Part shown: piece by piece, positions 50,678 through 59,839 of the stretch
How the letters are laid out: every line of letters starts with the position of its first letter
Position numbering within the stretch: position 1 is the first letter of the stretch
Assembly: GCA_030594645.1 (NCBI GenBank)
Contig: JAUVEU010000003.1
Coordinates: forward strand, 1 to 64,000
Direction of reading: 5' to 3'
DNA length: 64,000 nt
Source of the DNA: Candidatus Aegiribacteria sp.
GTDB lineage: Bacteria; Fermentibacterota; Fermentibacteria; Fermentibacterales; JCC-6
Translations under genes and position numbers: made by a program
The notes under the pieces: model-generated
What the model saw: the letters and a program-made list of their open reading frames with translations, nothing else
Told to the model about the DNA's origin: nothing
The model's database searches: none

Positions 50678-52345
50678 ATGTCCGATACATTTACCAATGA
50701 AACTTACAATACTCTTTGCAGAGATGCTGAAAATTACCTTGCAGGTGGATCTCCTGAACAGGCACGAGAACTATTGCAAAAGGCTATATCACTTATCGGA
50801 ACCAGGCCCAGAGCAAGAAGTATTCTTTCTGATACCTGCATGAGTATGGAACTCTGGTCTGAAGCCCGGTCTCAGCTGGAGATACTTATTACACTTGAAG
50901 ATGGCTATGTAGGTAATAATTTCAGATTGGCTCAGGTTCTGGAAGAGCTTGGCGAATATCAGCTTGCGTTTGATAATTACAGTGTTGTACTTGAAGATGA
51001 ACCAGACCATCATGGGGCTGCGGTCGCATTGAAGCGAATTGCTGCAAGAACAAAGGAATCAGGTGTGAATCTTGCTGACATATTTGCTGCATCCAGTGGC
51101 AAAACAGAAACTTCCCCCGATTCTGCACCGGATAAAGAACAGGATAATGAACAACTCAGGGAGGGTATTCAGGTGTTTCCCGACGTTCCAACCGATAGCT
51201 TATTTGCTGATTCAGAGGATGAAAAAGAAAACAGTATTGAGAAACTTCTCAAGAATATAGGATTATCCCCGGATGAATCTGAAGAGGAAGATTCAGATGA
51301 CATCTCAAAATTGCTTGAGAATATAGGGGTTTCAACTTCTGAGACTCTCCAGACTGTTTTCTCAGAATCCGGTGCAGAGGAGAAAGATGCATCGGACAGT
51401 TCAAAAAAAGACAGCACAGGAGATACAGAATCAACTGACGAAGAGATTTCTGATACGGAAAGGAAACCTTCCGGCCCAACTCTGGACGAAATCTTCGGTA
51501 CAGTATCAACTCCTTCCGAGAGTGAAGAAGTAACAGAAACTGTTGAGGAACAGGAACAGGAACAGGAAGAAGAGGCTGTGGAGGAAGATTCCGACAAGCC
51601 GGATTCAGATACTTCAGAGAAGAGTGAATCCGCATCAGGTTCCACTGAATCTCTTCAGGCGATCTTCAGCGATGCGGAAACGGAGAGAACTCATACCGAA
51701 AGTGTCAAAGAAGAAATCGTTCCGGAAAGAGAATCCGACTCCAAGCAAATTGACGTTCTGATAGGTAAGACTCAGGAGAAAAAAACTGATTCTAAGGAAG
51801 AAAAACCAGAGAAACAGACTCAGAAAGAGGAAAGCGTTCTGTGTTTTGACCCCTGGTCCATTGATTCAGGTCTGCTTACCGTCCATCTGACTTCCGGTTC
51901 AGTTGATATTGATCAATGCCTGCTTACTGTATTCGAGAATACTCTTTCTGTTAGTATCAATAAAGACGGAATCTGCAGTATCGCCGGTGAAGGAACCTTC
52001 CTGCTGAACTGTGGTCCTGAGGAACCATTGATTCTGGAATTGTCAGAGAACATGACCGTTCGGCTCAGTGCGCTGATACTTACTACAGGATCGATAAATT
52101 CTGAACCCCTGGATGGTCAACTGGACGATTCGCTTGCTGTATTGAAGGATCAGGAGAATATGAAAGGTGTATTCAGGACTCCTTCTCCAGTACGGGTTAT
52201 TCTGCTTGGAGGGAATAACAGGATTTTCAATGTCAGAACTGCATCCATAATTGCTTCAGATACAGGAATAGTACTATCGAATGAGAATTCCCCTGATGAT
52301 TACACAGCGATAACCGGACTCGGGAAACTCTATCTCATCGAGTGA
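50678..52345 (+). CDS. Acidic protein with N-terminal TPR repeats and AIM24-like C-terminus
   Basis: The first 140 residues hold about three TPR repeats (PEQARELLQKAISLIG, WSEARSQLEILITLE, GEYQLAFDNYSVVLED). Residues about 150-390 form a very acidic, Ser/Glu/Asp-rich linker that includes repeats (LLKNIGLSPDESEEEDSDD and LLENIGVSTSE). The C-terminal 165 residues are beta-rich (SGLLTVHLTSGSVD, GEGTFLLNCGPEEP, VRVILLGGNNRIFNVRTASI), similar in pattern to the AIM24/TRAP-like fold, which is an inference. GGGAGGG lies 5 bp before the ATG. It is flanked by tRNA genes and followed by a PP2C-like gene; the role is unknown. Confidence 0.7.
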   Translation: MSDTFTNETYNTLCRDAENYLAGGSPEQARELLQKAISLIGTRPRARSILSDTCMSMELWSEARSQLEILITLEDGYVGNNFRLAQVLEELGEYQLAFDNYSVVLEDEPDHHGAAVALKRIAARTKESGVNLADIFAASSGKTETSPDSAPDKEQDNEQLREGIQVFPDVPTDSLFADSEDEKENSIEKLLKNIGLSPDESEEEDSDDISKLLENIGVSTSETLQTVFSESGAEEKDASDSSKKDSTGDTESTDEEISDTERKPSGPTLDEIFGTVSTPSESEEVTETVEEQEQEQEEEAVEEDSDKPDSDTSEKSESASGSTESLQAIFSDAETERTHTESVKEEIVPERESDSKQIDVLIGKTQEKKTDSKEEKPEKQTQKEESVLCFDPWSIDSGLLTVHLTSGSVDIDQCLLTVFENTLSVSINKDGICSIAGEGTFLLNCGPEEPLILELSENMTVRLSALILTTGSINSEPLDGQLDDSLAVLKDQENMKGVFRTPSPVRVILLGGNNRIFNVRTASIIASDTGIVLSNENSPDDYTAITGLGKLYLIE

Positions 52346-52407
52346 ACTCGAGGGGAATCGTGTACTTATTCATCTTTGAGAATATTTTAGAATTTAAACC
52401 TGTCGGT

Positions 52408-52483
52408 GGGGATGTAGCTCAGTTGGAAGAGCGCTGCCTTCGCAAGGCAGAGGTCGGCGGTTCGATCCCGCTCATCTCCACCA
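52408..52483 (+). tRNA. tRNA-Ala (anticodon CGC)
   Basis: 76 nt with encoded CCA; acceptor GGGGATG with CATCTCC, discriminator A. It shows the G3-U70 wobble pair that defines alanine tRNAs. The anticodon arm CTGCC-TTCGCAA-GGCAG gives CGC. D and T arms are regular. Confidence 0.96.
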
Positions 52484-52509
52484 TTATCTGTGGATGATCT
52501 CAATACTGA

Positions 52510-53316
52510 ATGAACATGAGGAATAGTAAAATAGAAATTGCCTGGCTGAATCAGCCGGGACGCCTGTCAATGAAAATGGCATCGGTTTCAGATGGTTTTC
52601 AAGCCTCACTTCCATATGCGAGTGTAGTTGTTGTCGCGGAATGCGAAAAGAACGATCCTGCCTGTGCCTTAACATCTGCTGCCATAGTAAGGGACACATT
52701 TGCCGAGGGAGTGGCTTACGGCATTGATGATGCGTTGAACAACGCTTTCAATGAAGTTTTAAAGAAAAACTCTGAGAATGGACATGACTCGTGTTCAATT
52801 GCTTCTGTCGCGGTTCTCGGCTGTGAAGTCAGGGTTGTCAGTACAGGAACATGCCATGCATTTCTAACACACGGAGACATTCAGGAGGAGAGCGTGGAAG
52901 GCAGTTCGATGATTAATGATATTCTTTCTCATCGATTTGTGCTGGAATATGGCCAGTCTGTAATACTTGTAACTCACGGCCTGAGAAAACTCATTGGTTC
53001 AGTTGTTGCTGCCAGGCATACATCACTCTACAATGATCCACTTGCAAAATGTCTCGAAGAGATAGTCGCGGAAACCCGCATCAGATTCAGAAAGAAAGGC
53101 GGTTCAATTGCCGCAGTGAGATTCGGATCAGGTTCAAAGAGGATTACAGGACTATTTAAGAAGTATGGTATTTCCATCGTGTTTATCGGAACTATGATGC
53201 TTATTGCACTTTCAATTCTGTGCAATAAACGGGAACACAATAATGAAAATTCCGGTATGGAATCACCTGACTCTGAGGGTTCCTCAGAGGAAATTGTTAT
53301 GCCTTTGAATATGTAA
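52510..53316 (+). CDS. PP2C-like protein lacking metal-binding residues, with C-terminal membrane helix
   Basis: The order of segments resembles PP2C/SpoIIE-type phosphatases: SVSDGFQASLPYASVVVVAECE near the start, DSCSIASVAVLGCEVRVVSTG in the middle (normally GSTAVVAL...VGDSR), GQSVILVTHGL (normally ..LLLCSDGL), and AAVRFG at the end. The Asp residues that bind the two metals are replaced (ECE for DG, STG for VGD, THG for SDG), so catalysis is unlikely. A C-terminal helix (ISIVFIGTMMLIALSILC) would anchor it in the membrane. The gene starts 27 bp after tRNA-Ala. This is a pseudo-phosphatase by inference and could be a sensor or scaffold. Confidence 0.65.
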   Translation: MNMRNSKIEIAWLNQPGRLSMKMASVSDGFQASLPYASVVVVAECEKNDPACALTSAAIVRDTFAEGVAYGIDDALNNAFNEVLKKNSENGHDSCSIASVAVLGCEVRVVSTGTCHAFLTHGDIQEESVEGSSMINDILSHRFVLEYGQSVILVTHGLRKLIGSVVAARHTSLYNDPLAKCLEEIVAETRIRFRKKGGSIAAVRFGSGSKRITGLFKKYGISIVFIGTMMLIALSILCNKREHNNENSGMESPDSEGSSEEIVMPLNM

Positions 53317-53369
53317 TGAACAGAAACCCCCTCTTCTCTCGTTTATCTCCTCGAAGTATATTCTTCCCG

Positions 53370-53598
53370 CTGGCCGTGCTGGGCGGGGAGCTAGCGGTGC
53401 CCTGTACCCGCAATCCGCTATAGCGGGGCTGAGATACTCTGTGCGGCATAGCTTAGCGAGTCTGTTTTATTGTAAGCGGTGTTGATAATCAGGACTTGAG
53501 CGGCGTCAGCCCGTGAACCCCGTCAGGACCGGAAGGTAGCAGCGGTAAGCGGAGACTGCCGGGTGACTCAGGCCAACCTGATTTGAGCTGGCTGCATT
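53370..53598 (+). ncRNA. ffs: Signal recognition particle RNA, long form with Alu domain
   Basis: The region around 53512-53556 is the conserved SRP S domain (ACCGGAAGGTAGCAGCGG, GGAA tetraloop), and the 5' part around 53372-53440 has the Alu-domain hallmarks (GGTGCCCTGTA, then CCGCAATCCGCTATAGC). The long type is usual in Gram-positive bacteria and some deep lineages; many Gram-negatives have only the short form. The 3' end (GAGCTGGCTGCA) can pair with about 53441-53452. The ends are estimated. dnaX follows 60 bp later, the same order as in Bacillus. Confidence 0.9.
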
Positions 53599-53661
53599 TT
53601 ACAGTTCGTGAAGCATGTCCAGCAGATTTGTACGGCCAGCATTTCCCGATTGGAGGTTTGT

Positions 53662-55119
53662 TTGAGTTATCTGGTTTTTGCGCGAAAGTGGCGTCCTCAA
53701 TCTTTTGAAGAGGTTCTTTCTCAGGATCATGTGACTGTTACTCTCAGAAATGCAATTGAAACGGGCAGGATTGGACATGCATACCTTATGACCGGTCCTC
53801 GCGGAGTTGGAAAGACCACAACTGCGCGAATACTTGCAAAGTCTTTGAACTGTGAAAACGGACCAACTCCGACTCCATGCCAGGTATGTGATTCATGCAG
53901 ACAGATTGCCGCTGGTAATCACATGGATGTTCTGGAAATTGATGGAGCAAGCAACAGGGGTATCGATCAAATCAGGGATCTCCGCGAAAAAGCCAGATAT
54001 GCAACAGTATCAGGAAAATACAAAATCTACATTATCGATGAGGTTCACATGCTTACCAAAGAAGCTTTCAACGCCCTGTTGAAGATACTGGAAGAACCCC
54101 CTGATTCTGTGGTTTTCATTTTTGCAACTACCCAGCCGAGGAAGGTACCTGATACAATTCTCAGCAGATGCCAGCGATTTGATTTCAGACGGATATCTGT
54201 AAACGATATGTCCGGGTATCTTAAAAGGGAAGCCGCCAAAGAGGAGATTAAACTTGATTCCACAGCACTTAGTCTCGTATGCAGATCCAGCGGTGGAAGT
54301 ATGCGGGATGCTCTTTCATTGATGGATCAGCTTGTAAATTTTTCCGGCACCGAGATCCGTGGCGAAGAAGTAGTGAAACTTCTTGGTATCGTAGAGACCG
54401 AACTTCTTGCGGTTATTACTTCAAATATATTGGCAGGGAAGACAGCTAAAGCTATAGATTCGGTTTCCGCAGCGCTTGCCCGAGGTTATGGCGTGGATGA
54501 ATTGATAGATGCTTTAACTGTTTTTCTTCGTAATTTCCTTCTGATTGTTTCCGGTGCTTCAGGAAGCCTGGAAGATGTTCCGGATTCTGAAATTGAACTT
54601 CTCAGATCAATGGCACCGAATGTTCCTGATGTAGCGGTTCTAAACATCCTGAGAATTATCAGCGGAGCCGCAATACAGGTAAAAAGAAGCACTCTTCCGA
54701 GAGTTATTCTTGAGACTGCGATAATGACAGCCTCTAAATTGTCCTGTGTATTTCCAATCAGCGATTTGCCTGCTGTAGCTGTGACAATCGCACAGAATGA
54801 AGCTGAGGTTGATCCTTCATCAGGCGAATCGGCTGTATCGGATAACACGTTTGCAGAAAAGATGGAACACGTCAGTGAAACTGGAATTTCTGATAATGAG
54901 CGGAATGAAAGCGTTGAACAGACAAGTGGTACGAAGTCACCTGAAGAGGATTCTGAAGTAATTACACAGGATCCGGGTGAATGTGAATACGAGGATAAAG
55001 GCAAATCCGAAGGCGAAAGAGAATCTGAAGAAGAGAATGCCATTTCGAAGAATGGCATCGATGAAGAGAAGGAAAAGGAGACTTCCCGGAAGATCTTCGG
55101 CCTGTTTGACGCTGTTTGA
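53662..55119 (+). CDS. dnaX: DNA polymerase III subunit gamma/tau
   Basis: DnaX is the clamp-loader ATPase of the replisome. The AAA+ domain opens YLVFARKWRPQSFEEV, with Walker A GPRGVGKTTTARILAK (about residues 40-55), a zinc site CQVCDSCRQI, Walker B IIDEVHMLT, and sensor 1 FATTQPRKVPDTILSRCQR. Domain III follows. The last 100 residues are an acidic tail with no tau-like C-terminal domains, so the protein is close to gamma in size (485 residues). I chose TTG at 53662 because GGAGG is 5 bp upstream and the family N-terminus begins there; an in-frame ATG at 53608 is inside the SRP RNA leader region. Confidence 0.94.
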   Translation: MSYLVFARKWRPQSFEEVLSQDHVTVTLRNAIETGRIGHAYLMTGPRGVGKTTTARILAKSLNCENGPTPTPCQVCDSCRQIAAGNHMDVLEIDGASNRGIDQIRDLREKARYATVSGKYKIYIIDEVHMLTKEAFNALLKILEEPPDSVVFIFATTQPRKVPDTILSRCQRFDFRRISVNDMSGYLKREAAKEEIKLDSTALSLVCRSSGGSMRDALSLMDQLVNFSGTEIRGEEVVKLLGIVETELLAVITSNILAGKTAKAIDSVSAALARGYGVDELIDALTVFLRNFLLIVSGASGSLEDVPDSEIELLRSMAPNVPDVAVLNILRIISGAAIQVKRSTLPRVILETAIMTASKLSCVFPISDLPAVAVTIAQNEAEVDPSSGESAVSDNTFAEKMEHVSETGISDNERNESVEQTSGTKSPEEDSEVITQDPGECEYEDKGKSEGERESEEENAISKNGIDEEKEKETSRKIFGLFDAV

Positions 55120-55145
55120 TCTGTCCGGAGTATGCAGGAGGATTA

Positions 55146-55460
55146 ATGGATCAGAAACAACTCAGAAAAATGATGGCCCAGGCTCAGAAAATGCAGAACG
55201 GCATGCAGAAAATTCAGGAAGAGCTTGAAGATGCCAGAATAGAAGGAACTGCTGCCGATGGTCTTGTAAAAGCAGTAGTTACCGGACAGGGTGAGTTGGT
55301 TGAACTCAGTATATCGAAGGATGCAGTTGACCCCGATGATATTGAAATGCTCGAGGATCTTGTTCTGGTTGCGGTAAAAAATGCGGTGTCTGAGAGTCGG
55401 AAGCTGTCAAAAAGCAAGATGGATACCCTGGGAATACCGGGAATTGGGGGACTGATGTGA
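55146..55460 (+). CDS. ebfC: YbaB/EbfC family nucleoid-associated protein
   Basis: This small protein (104 residues) binds DNA as a dimer and often lies between dnaX and recR, as here. It has the Met/Gln-rich N-terminal helix (LRKMMAQAQKMQNGMQKIQEE) and VVTGQGELVELSISKDAVD, which is diagnostic. The ATG at 55146 has AGGAGGATTA before it. It overlaps recR by 4 bp. Confidence 0.93.
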   Translation: MDQKQLRKMMAQAQKMQNGMQKIQEELEDARIEGTAADGLVKAVVTGQGELVELSISKDAVDPDDIEMLEDLVLVAVKNAVSESRKLSKSKMDTLGIPGIGGLM

Positions 55461-56044
55461 GCTCTGTGCTTTTTGACAGACTCGCCGAGCAGCTCCAGAG
55501 ATTGCCCGGTATCGGCCGAAAAACCGCTTTGAGGCTTGCATTCAATCTTGCGGACAACAAGGAGTTTGCGAAGGAACTTTCAGATGTTCTGAAACTGACA
55601 TGGGAAGAAGTTGGAGAGTGCAGGGTCTGCAGAAATATCACGGAGAATGAAGTATGTGATATTTGCTCAAGCACTTCTCGACACGATTCAATATGTATAG
55701 TTCACAATCCCGCTGATATGCGCGCAATTGAAGACGCCGGGCTTTACAGGGGCAAGTATTTCGTATTACATGGATTCCTTGCTCCGCTTGATGGAATGGG
55801 GCCTGATGAGCTTGGTATCAGCAAATTGAGGAAAATGATAGAGAATTCTGGAGCTGATGAGATTATTTTAGCGCTGGATTCCACAGCTGATGGAGAAGCG
55901 ACATCAGCCTATCTAGCCAGAACTCTGGAGAAGACCGGTGTTCAGATCACTCGACTTGCCAGAGGTCTTCCACCTGGAGCATCTGTGGAATTTGCTGATT
56001 CTCTTACGCTTATGCAGGCGTTTGAGGGTAGACAGAAGGTTTAA
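55457..56044 (+). CDS. recR: Recombination mediator protein RecR
   Basis: RecR helps load RecA at gaps. The N-terminal helix-hairpin-helix (LQRLPGIGRKTALRLAF), the zinc finger CRVCRNITENEVCDIC and the Toprim domain (IILALDSTADGEATSAYLA) are present, followed by the C-terminal Walker-like RLARGLPPGASVEFAD. The length of 195 residues is normal. The GTG start overlaps the ebfC stop by 4 bp and the whole group is one operon. Confidence 0.96.
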   Translation: MSSVLFDRLAEQLQRLPGIGRKTALRLAFNLADNKEFAKELSDVLKLTWEEVGECRVCRNITENEVCDICSSTSRHDSICIVHNPADMRAIEDAGLYRGKYFVLHGFLAPLDGMGPDELGISKLRKMIENSGADEIILALDSTADGEATSAYLARTLEKTGVQITRLARGLPPGASVEFADSLTLMQAFEGRQKV

Positions 56045-56047
56045 CAG

Positions 56048-56665
56048 TTGCAGTTGAATTGGCCCAACCGGATATCCATTCTTAGAATTCTTCTTAGTCC
56101 TTTGTTCATGATTCTTCTTATTGACAACAGGCAGGGATCACGAATAGCCGCTCTGGGAGTTTTTACTATCGCTTCTCTTACTGATCTTTACGATGGATAC
56201 CTCGCAAGGAAATACGGCTGGGTTACGAATCTCGGAAAGTTCCTGGATCCTCTGGCAGACAAACTGCTGGTAGCTCTTGCGCTTATCGGTCTCAATCAGA
56301 TTGATCTTGTACCTGCCTGGGCTCTCTACCTGATAATAGGTCGGGAGCTTCTGGTTACGGGGCTCAGAGCAATAGCAGCGTATGCGGGAGTGCTTATTCT
56401 GCCATCGCGAATGGGCAAATACAAGACTCTGTCTCAAATGCTGTCCATGTTCTGTTATCTGTTGTTCTCAGTTCTATATTACGGATCACATATTGAAAGA
56501 GGAGCATTTCTATCTTCTATTGATCCAGGATCGATATTATCCATCAAAAGTCTGCTGCTGTTATCTGCTGATATCCTGATACTCATCGCTGTATTCCTCT
56601 CCATAATTTCAGGAGCAGATTATTTCTGGCGAAACAGGTCTATTCTAAGGCGGCTTGTACTGTGA
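56048..56665 (+). CDS. pgsA: CDP-diacylglycerol-glycerol-3-phosphate 3-phosphatidyltransferase
   Basis: PgsA makes phosphatidylglycerophosphate, the first step to phosphatidylglycerol. The CDP-alcohol phosphotransferase motif is complete: D-x-x-D-G-x-x-A-R (DLYDGYLAR) with G and two Asp residues further on (GKFLDPLADK). Four to five helices are expected for the 205-residue membrane protein. The TTG start (56048) gives the family N-terminus NWPNRISILRILLSP; no better start exists. The next gene, pgpA, performs the following step, so the two are functionally paired. Confidence 0.95.
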   Translation: MQLNWPNRISILRILLSPLFMILLIDNRQGSRIAALGVFTIASLTDLYDGYLARKYGWVTNLGKFLDPLADKLLVALALIGLNQIDLVPAWALYLIIGRELLVTGLRAIAAYAGVLILPSRMGKYKTLSQMLSMFCYLLFSVLYYGSHIERGAFLSSIDPGSILSIKSLLLLSADILILIAVFLSIISGADYFWRNRSILRRLVL

Positions 56666-57129
56666 AGATCCTGGCACGGTATATCGGAACAGCTATTGCG
56701 ACAGTCTTTGGAGCGGGGTATTTGCCGGTTGCTCCCGGAACTGCTGGAAGCCTGATATCCGCATTGCTGTTCTTTTTAATTCCTGCTGGAAATTCATTCC
56801 ATTTACTTATTCTTGCGGTTATTCTTCCAGTTGGATACTGGAGTTGCTTAATCGGGCAGCGACTATGGGGCGGCGATCCCTCCAGGGTGGTGATTGATGA
56901 ATTTGCAGGGTGCTGGATTGCATGTCTTGCAGTTCCTGTTTCATGGGGCATTGCCGGAATAACTGTTGCGTTCATTCTATTCCGATTGTTTGATATTTTG
57001 AAGCCATGGCCGGTATCAGTTTTTGACGAAATGAAATCTCCAGCTGGGATATTGCTCGATGATGTTGCTGCCGGGGTACTTTCAGCAATCATTATCATTA
57101 TCGGAAATCAACTCTATGGAATTATCTGA
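56662..57129 (+). CDS. pgpA: Phosphatidylglycerophosphatase A
   Basis: PgpA removes the phosphate from phosphatidylglycerophosphate. It is a membrane protein of 155 residues with the PgpA signature GAGYLPVAPGTAGSL and the conserved VVIDEFAGCWIAC, then RLFDILKPWP. The GTG start overlaps the pgsA stop by 4 bp, coupling the two enzymes of phosphatidylglycerol synthesis. Confidence 0.94.
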   Translation: MKILARYIGTAIATVFGAGYLPVAPGTAGSLISALLFFLIPAGNSFHLLILAVILPVGYWSCLIGQRLWGGDPSRVVIDEFAGCWIACLAVPVSWGIAGITVAFILFRLFDILKPWPVSVFDEMKSPAGILLDDVAAGVLSAIIIIIGNQLYGII

Positions 57130-57634
57130 CAGGATTCTGGTCGGGAAGATCGGTGCGATTCTTCGGCAGAATGAACAGACTCTTTCAGTTGCTGAATCCT
57201 GTACCGGAGGACTCGTAGGGATGTTGCTTACTTCCGAGCCCGGTTCATCAAAATGGTTTGCGGGCGGAGTAATAGCTTATGCGGACAGGATAAAGACAGA
57301 TCTGCTCGGTGTGCCGCCAGAAATGATTCAGGAGTTTGGCGCAGTAAGCAATGAAGTGGTTACTGCAATGGCCGGTGGTATACGAAGTCTTACCGGAACT
57401 GACTACTCGATTTCCATTTCAGGAATCGCCGGTCCAGCAGGCGGAACATTCGAAAAACCGGTTGGAACTGTTTGCATGGCAGTCGACAGAGACGGATCCT
57501 GTACAACCGCGATGAAGCATTTTTCCCATTCCCGTTCAAAATCGAGAGAAGTGGTCAGAAAAGCATCGGCAAGCTATCTTCTTGCAATGTTATATTCAAA
57601 ATTGCGAGAAGATGAGAAATGCGGATATTCGTAG
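57116..57634 (+). CDS. pncC: CinA C-terminal-domain protein, nicotinamide-nucleotide amidase
   Basis: The product is the stand-alone CinA C-terminal amidase domain (172 residues), which deamidates nicotinamide mononucleotide. It has the catalytic SVAESCTGGLVG, then GGVIAYADRIKTDLLGV, AVSNEVVTAMAGG and SISGIAGPAGG. The N-terminal COG1058 domain present in full CinA is missing. ATG 57116 overlaps pgpA by 14 bp. The gene lies just upstream of thpR and recA, where cinA commonly lies. Confidence 0.93.
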   Translation: MELSDRILVGKIGAILRQNEQTLSVAESCTGGLVGMLLTSEPGSSKWFAGGVIAYADRIKTDLLGVPPEMIQEFGAVSNEVVTAMAGGIRSLTGTDYSISISGIAGPAGGTFEKPVGTVCMAVDRDGSCTTAMKHFSHSRSKSREVVRKASASYLLAMLYSKLREDEKCGYS

Positions 57635-58158
57635 CACTTGAGCTGCCGGAACATATTATTAAGGAAATTCACCGATGGCAGGAACAATTAATGTCTCTTC
57701 ACCCCTCACTCAAATGGGTCAAACCTGAGCACATGCACTTGACTCTCAGATTCTTTGGAGACATAAAAAGAGATAGAATGCTCGAAGTTGAGAAACTGCT
57801 GTCTTCCAGACAAATGGGGCTGCTGGAATTCACGCTTGATAAACTGGGAACGTTTTGTGGTAAGAATCAACTTCCATTCGTATACTGGCTTGGAGGAAGT
57901 TTTCCATCCGCAGTCTCGCATATGGCGGAAGATCTCGGAAAAATCCCGGATGATCGCGGCAGGACTAACAGTAAAAAATATCTTCCGCATATAACGATTG
58001 CCAGACGCAGAATGTCATCCACCTCGCCGCAACTTCCGGAACCACCGGTATTGCAGGGTATATTTCATGAAGCGGTTATATTTAACAGCAGACTGACTCC
58101 GGTCGGACCGAAGTACAGCAGACTGAAAAGATTCGATTTTCATTTAGTAGAAAGGTAA
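57619..58158 (+). CDS. thpR: RNA 2',3'-cyclic phosphodiesterase (2H family)
   Basis: This is a LigT-type 2H phosphoesterase of 179 residues. Both catalytic motifs are intact: MHLTLRFFG (about residues 41-49) and PHITIARRR (about residues 123-131). The N-terminus [12 protein letters not shown] is typical. The ATG overlaps the pncC end by 16 bp. Its natural substrate in the cell is not certain. Confidence 0.93.
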   Translation: MRIFVALELPEHIIKEIHRWQEQLMSLHPSLKWVKPEHMHLTLRFFGDIKRDRMLEVEKLLSSRQMGLLEFTLDKLGTFCGKNQLPFVYWLGGSFPSAVSHMAEDLGKIPDDRGRTNSKKYLPHITIARRRMSSTSPQLPEPPVLQGIFHEAVIFNSRLTPVGPKYSRLKRFDFHLVER

Positions 58159-58162
58159 TTCA

Positions 58163-59209
58163 ATGTCTGAAAAACGCAAATCTGCCGAGAAGGAAAAAGC
58201 TCTAAAAGCGGCTTTTCTCCAGATCCAGAAACAATTTGGACAGGGCGCTGTCATGCGACTGGGTGAACACCCTCATATGAAAGTGGACATAATCTCAACA
58301 GGTTCAATTTCTCTTGATGCCGCGTTGGGAATAGGAGGCATACCAAGGGGAAGGGTTACGGAAATATATGGAGCTGAAGCTTCAGGAAAAACAACTCTTG
58401 CCCTTCATATCATTGCCAGCGCTCAGAAAAATGGGGGTGAGGTTGCGTTTATCGATGCTGAACATGCTCTTGATCCCACTTATGCTGAAAGACTGGGTGT
58501 TATAGTAGATGATCTTCTGGTATCTCAGCCCTCAAACGGCGAGCAGGCACTGGAAATAACTGAAATGCTTGTCAGAAGCAACGCGGTCGATGTCATAGTA
58601 ATTGATTCTGTCGCGGCGCTTGTGCCCAGAGCTGAAATTGAAGGGGAAATGGGTGACAGCCATGTAGGCCTTCAGGCCCGGCTGATGTCACAGGCTCTCC
58701 GAAAACTGACCGGTGCTGTGTCTCACTCGAATTGTGCTGTGGTGTTCATAAATCAGATCCGTATGAAGATTGGCGTGATGTTCGGTAATCCTGAAACTAC
58801 AACCGGAGGCAGGGCGCTCAAATTTTACAGCAGTGTGCGTCTGGATGTAAGAAGAATTGCCTCCTTGAAACAGGGTGATGAAGTTATAGGGAGCCGAACA
58901 AGGATAAAAGTTGTTAAGAATAAGCTGGCTCCCCCATTCCGGAATATTGAATGCGATATTCTACATGGTTTCGGAATCTCCAGACATGGTGAACTCATTG
59001 ATCTGGGAATGGATATCGGTCTGGTAACGCGAAGGGGAACATGGTATTCAATGGAGGACATTCAACTCGGACAGGGGCGCGAGAACAGCAGGATATTCCT
59101 TCAGGAAAACCCTGATATTGCCGATTCCCTTGAAATAAAGATCAGGGAGAAACTTGAAATACCCGGACAGGAATATACCCGGGAGGAACCGGTAGAGAAA
59201 AAGGAGTAG
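58163..59209 (+). CDS. recA: Recombinase RecA
   Basis: RecA catalyses strand exchange and SOS signalling. The P-loop is GAEASGKTT (about residues 71-79), followed by [18 protein letters not shown] and [19 protein letters not shown] (loop L2 region). The 348-residue length is standard, and the C-terminus is acidic (REEPVEKKE). The ribosome site GAAAGG is about 9 bp upstream of the ATG. The following gene is recX, its regulator, 3 bp after the stop. Confidence 0.97.
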   Translation: MSEKRKSAEKEKALKAAFLQIQKQFGQGAVMRLGEHPHMKVDIISTGSISLDAALGIGGIPRGRVTEIYGAEASGKTTLALHIIASAQKNGGEVAFIDAEHALDPTYAERLGVIVDDLLVSQPSNGEQALEITEMLVRSNAVDVIVIDSVAALVPRAEIEGEMGDSHVGLQARLMSQALRKLTGAVSHSNCAVVFINQIRMKIGVMFGNPETTTGGRALKFYSSVRLDVRRIASLKQGDEVIGSRTRIKVVKNKLAPPFRNIECDILHGFGISRHGELIDLGMDIGLVTRRGTWYSMEDIQLGQGRENSRIFLQENPDIADSLEIKIREKLEIPGQEYTREEPVEKKE

Positions 59210-59212
59210 AGA

Positions 59213-59839
59213 CTGGCTCTCGTAGAGGAAATCAGACAGATCAGGAAAGGCTGGTTCCTTGTCATAGCAGGCGGAAGATCATGGCTGCTTCCACATGATC
59301 AGATAGTGCGGATGGGACTTGAATCTGACGTGGAAATCGATGCTGCTGCTGTTGAAGAAGCTGCCGTTCGTAAACAGGCACCTGCAGCCAGAAAAGACAC
59401 TGAAAGATACCTGGCGAAATCCGAGCATACAGTTAACCAGCTCAGAAAACATCTTCTTGATAAGAAATATCTTGAGCAGGTTATTAATGATACCCTGGAG
59501 TGGGCGAAGCGAAGTAATCTTGTGAATGATGAAAGATATGCATCCATCTTTCTGCGAAGTCATTCCAGTAACTCTCCAATGGGTAAATACCGGATTCATG
59601 CTGAACTTCGGCGGAAGGGTATCAAAGAAGAGATCATCGAAAGTGTTCTTGAGGAACATGAAGACAGTGAGTTGTATGAGATTCTGATCAGAACTGTAAA
59701 AAACAGATATGCCCGCCTTGATAGCGATAAGGCATTTCGAAGAGCTGCCGGTTACCTGAAGCGCAGAGGATTCAACTCAGATCTTATCATGATGGTAATA
59801 AAGAGTGCTTTTGTTGATTCAGGAGAGGATACTTCGTGA
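59213..59839 (+). CDS. recX: Regulatory protein RecX (probable CTG start)
   Basis: RecX binds and inhibits RecA. The three-helix repeats are visible (about residues 55-208; KHLLDKKYLEQVINDTLEW, YRIHAELRRKGIKEEII, RRAAGYLKRRGFNSDLI). The region before the first in-frame GTG (59306) encodes a beta-type N-terminal domain (RKGWFLVIAGGRSWLLPHDQ, typical of RecX), so translation must begin earlier. An in-frame CTG at 59213 is 6 bp after AAAAAGGAG and is the only good start in that gap; no ATG, GTG or TTG is present. This would give 208 residues, normal for RecX. Confidence 0.86.
   Translation: MALVEEIRQIRKGWFLVIAGGRSWLLPHDQIVRMGLESDVEIDAAAVEEAAVRKQAPAARKDTERYLAKSEHTVNQLRKHLLDKKYLEQVINDTLEWAKRSNLVNDERYASIFLRSHSSNSPMGKYRIHAELRRKGIKEEIIESVLEEHEDSELYEILIRTVKNRYARLDSDKAFRRAAGYLKRRGFNSDLIMMVIKSAFVDSGEDTS

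Noticed and set aside
51169-51645. Ser-rich minus-strand protein
   Set aside because: It is a mirror of the acidic linker of the plus-strand TPR protein; no ribosome site.
54977-55119. Programmed frameshift in dnaX giving a tau/gamma pair
   Set aside because: No slippery A-AAA-AAG site with a following stem is seen; the tail is simply acidic and short.
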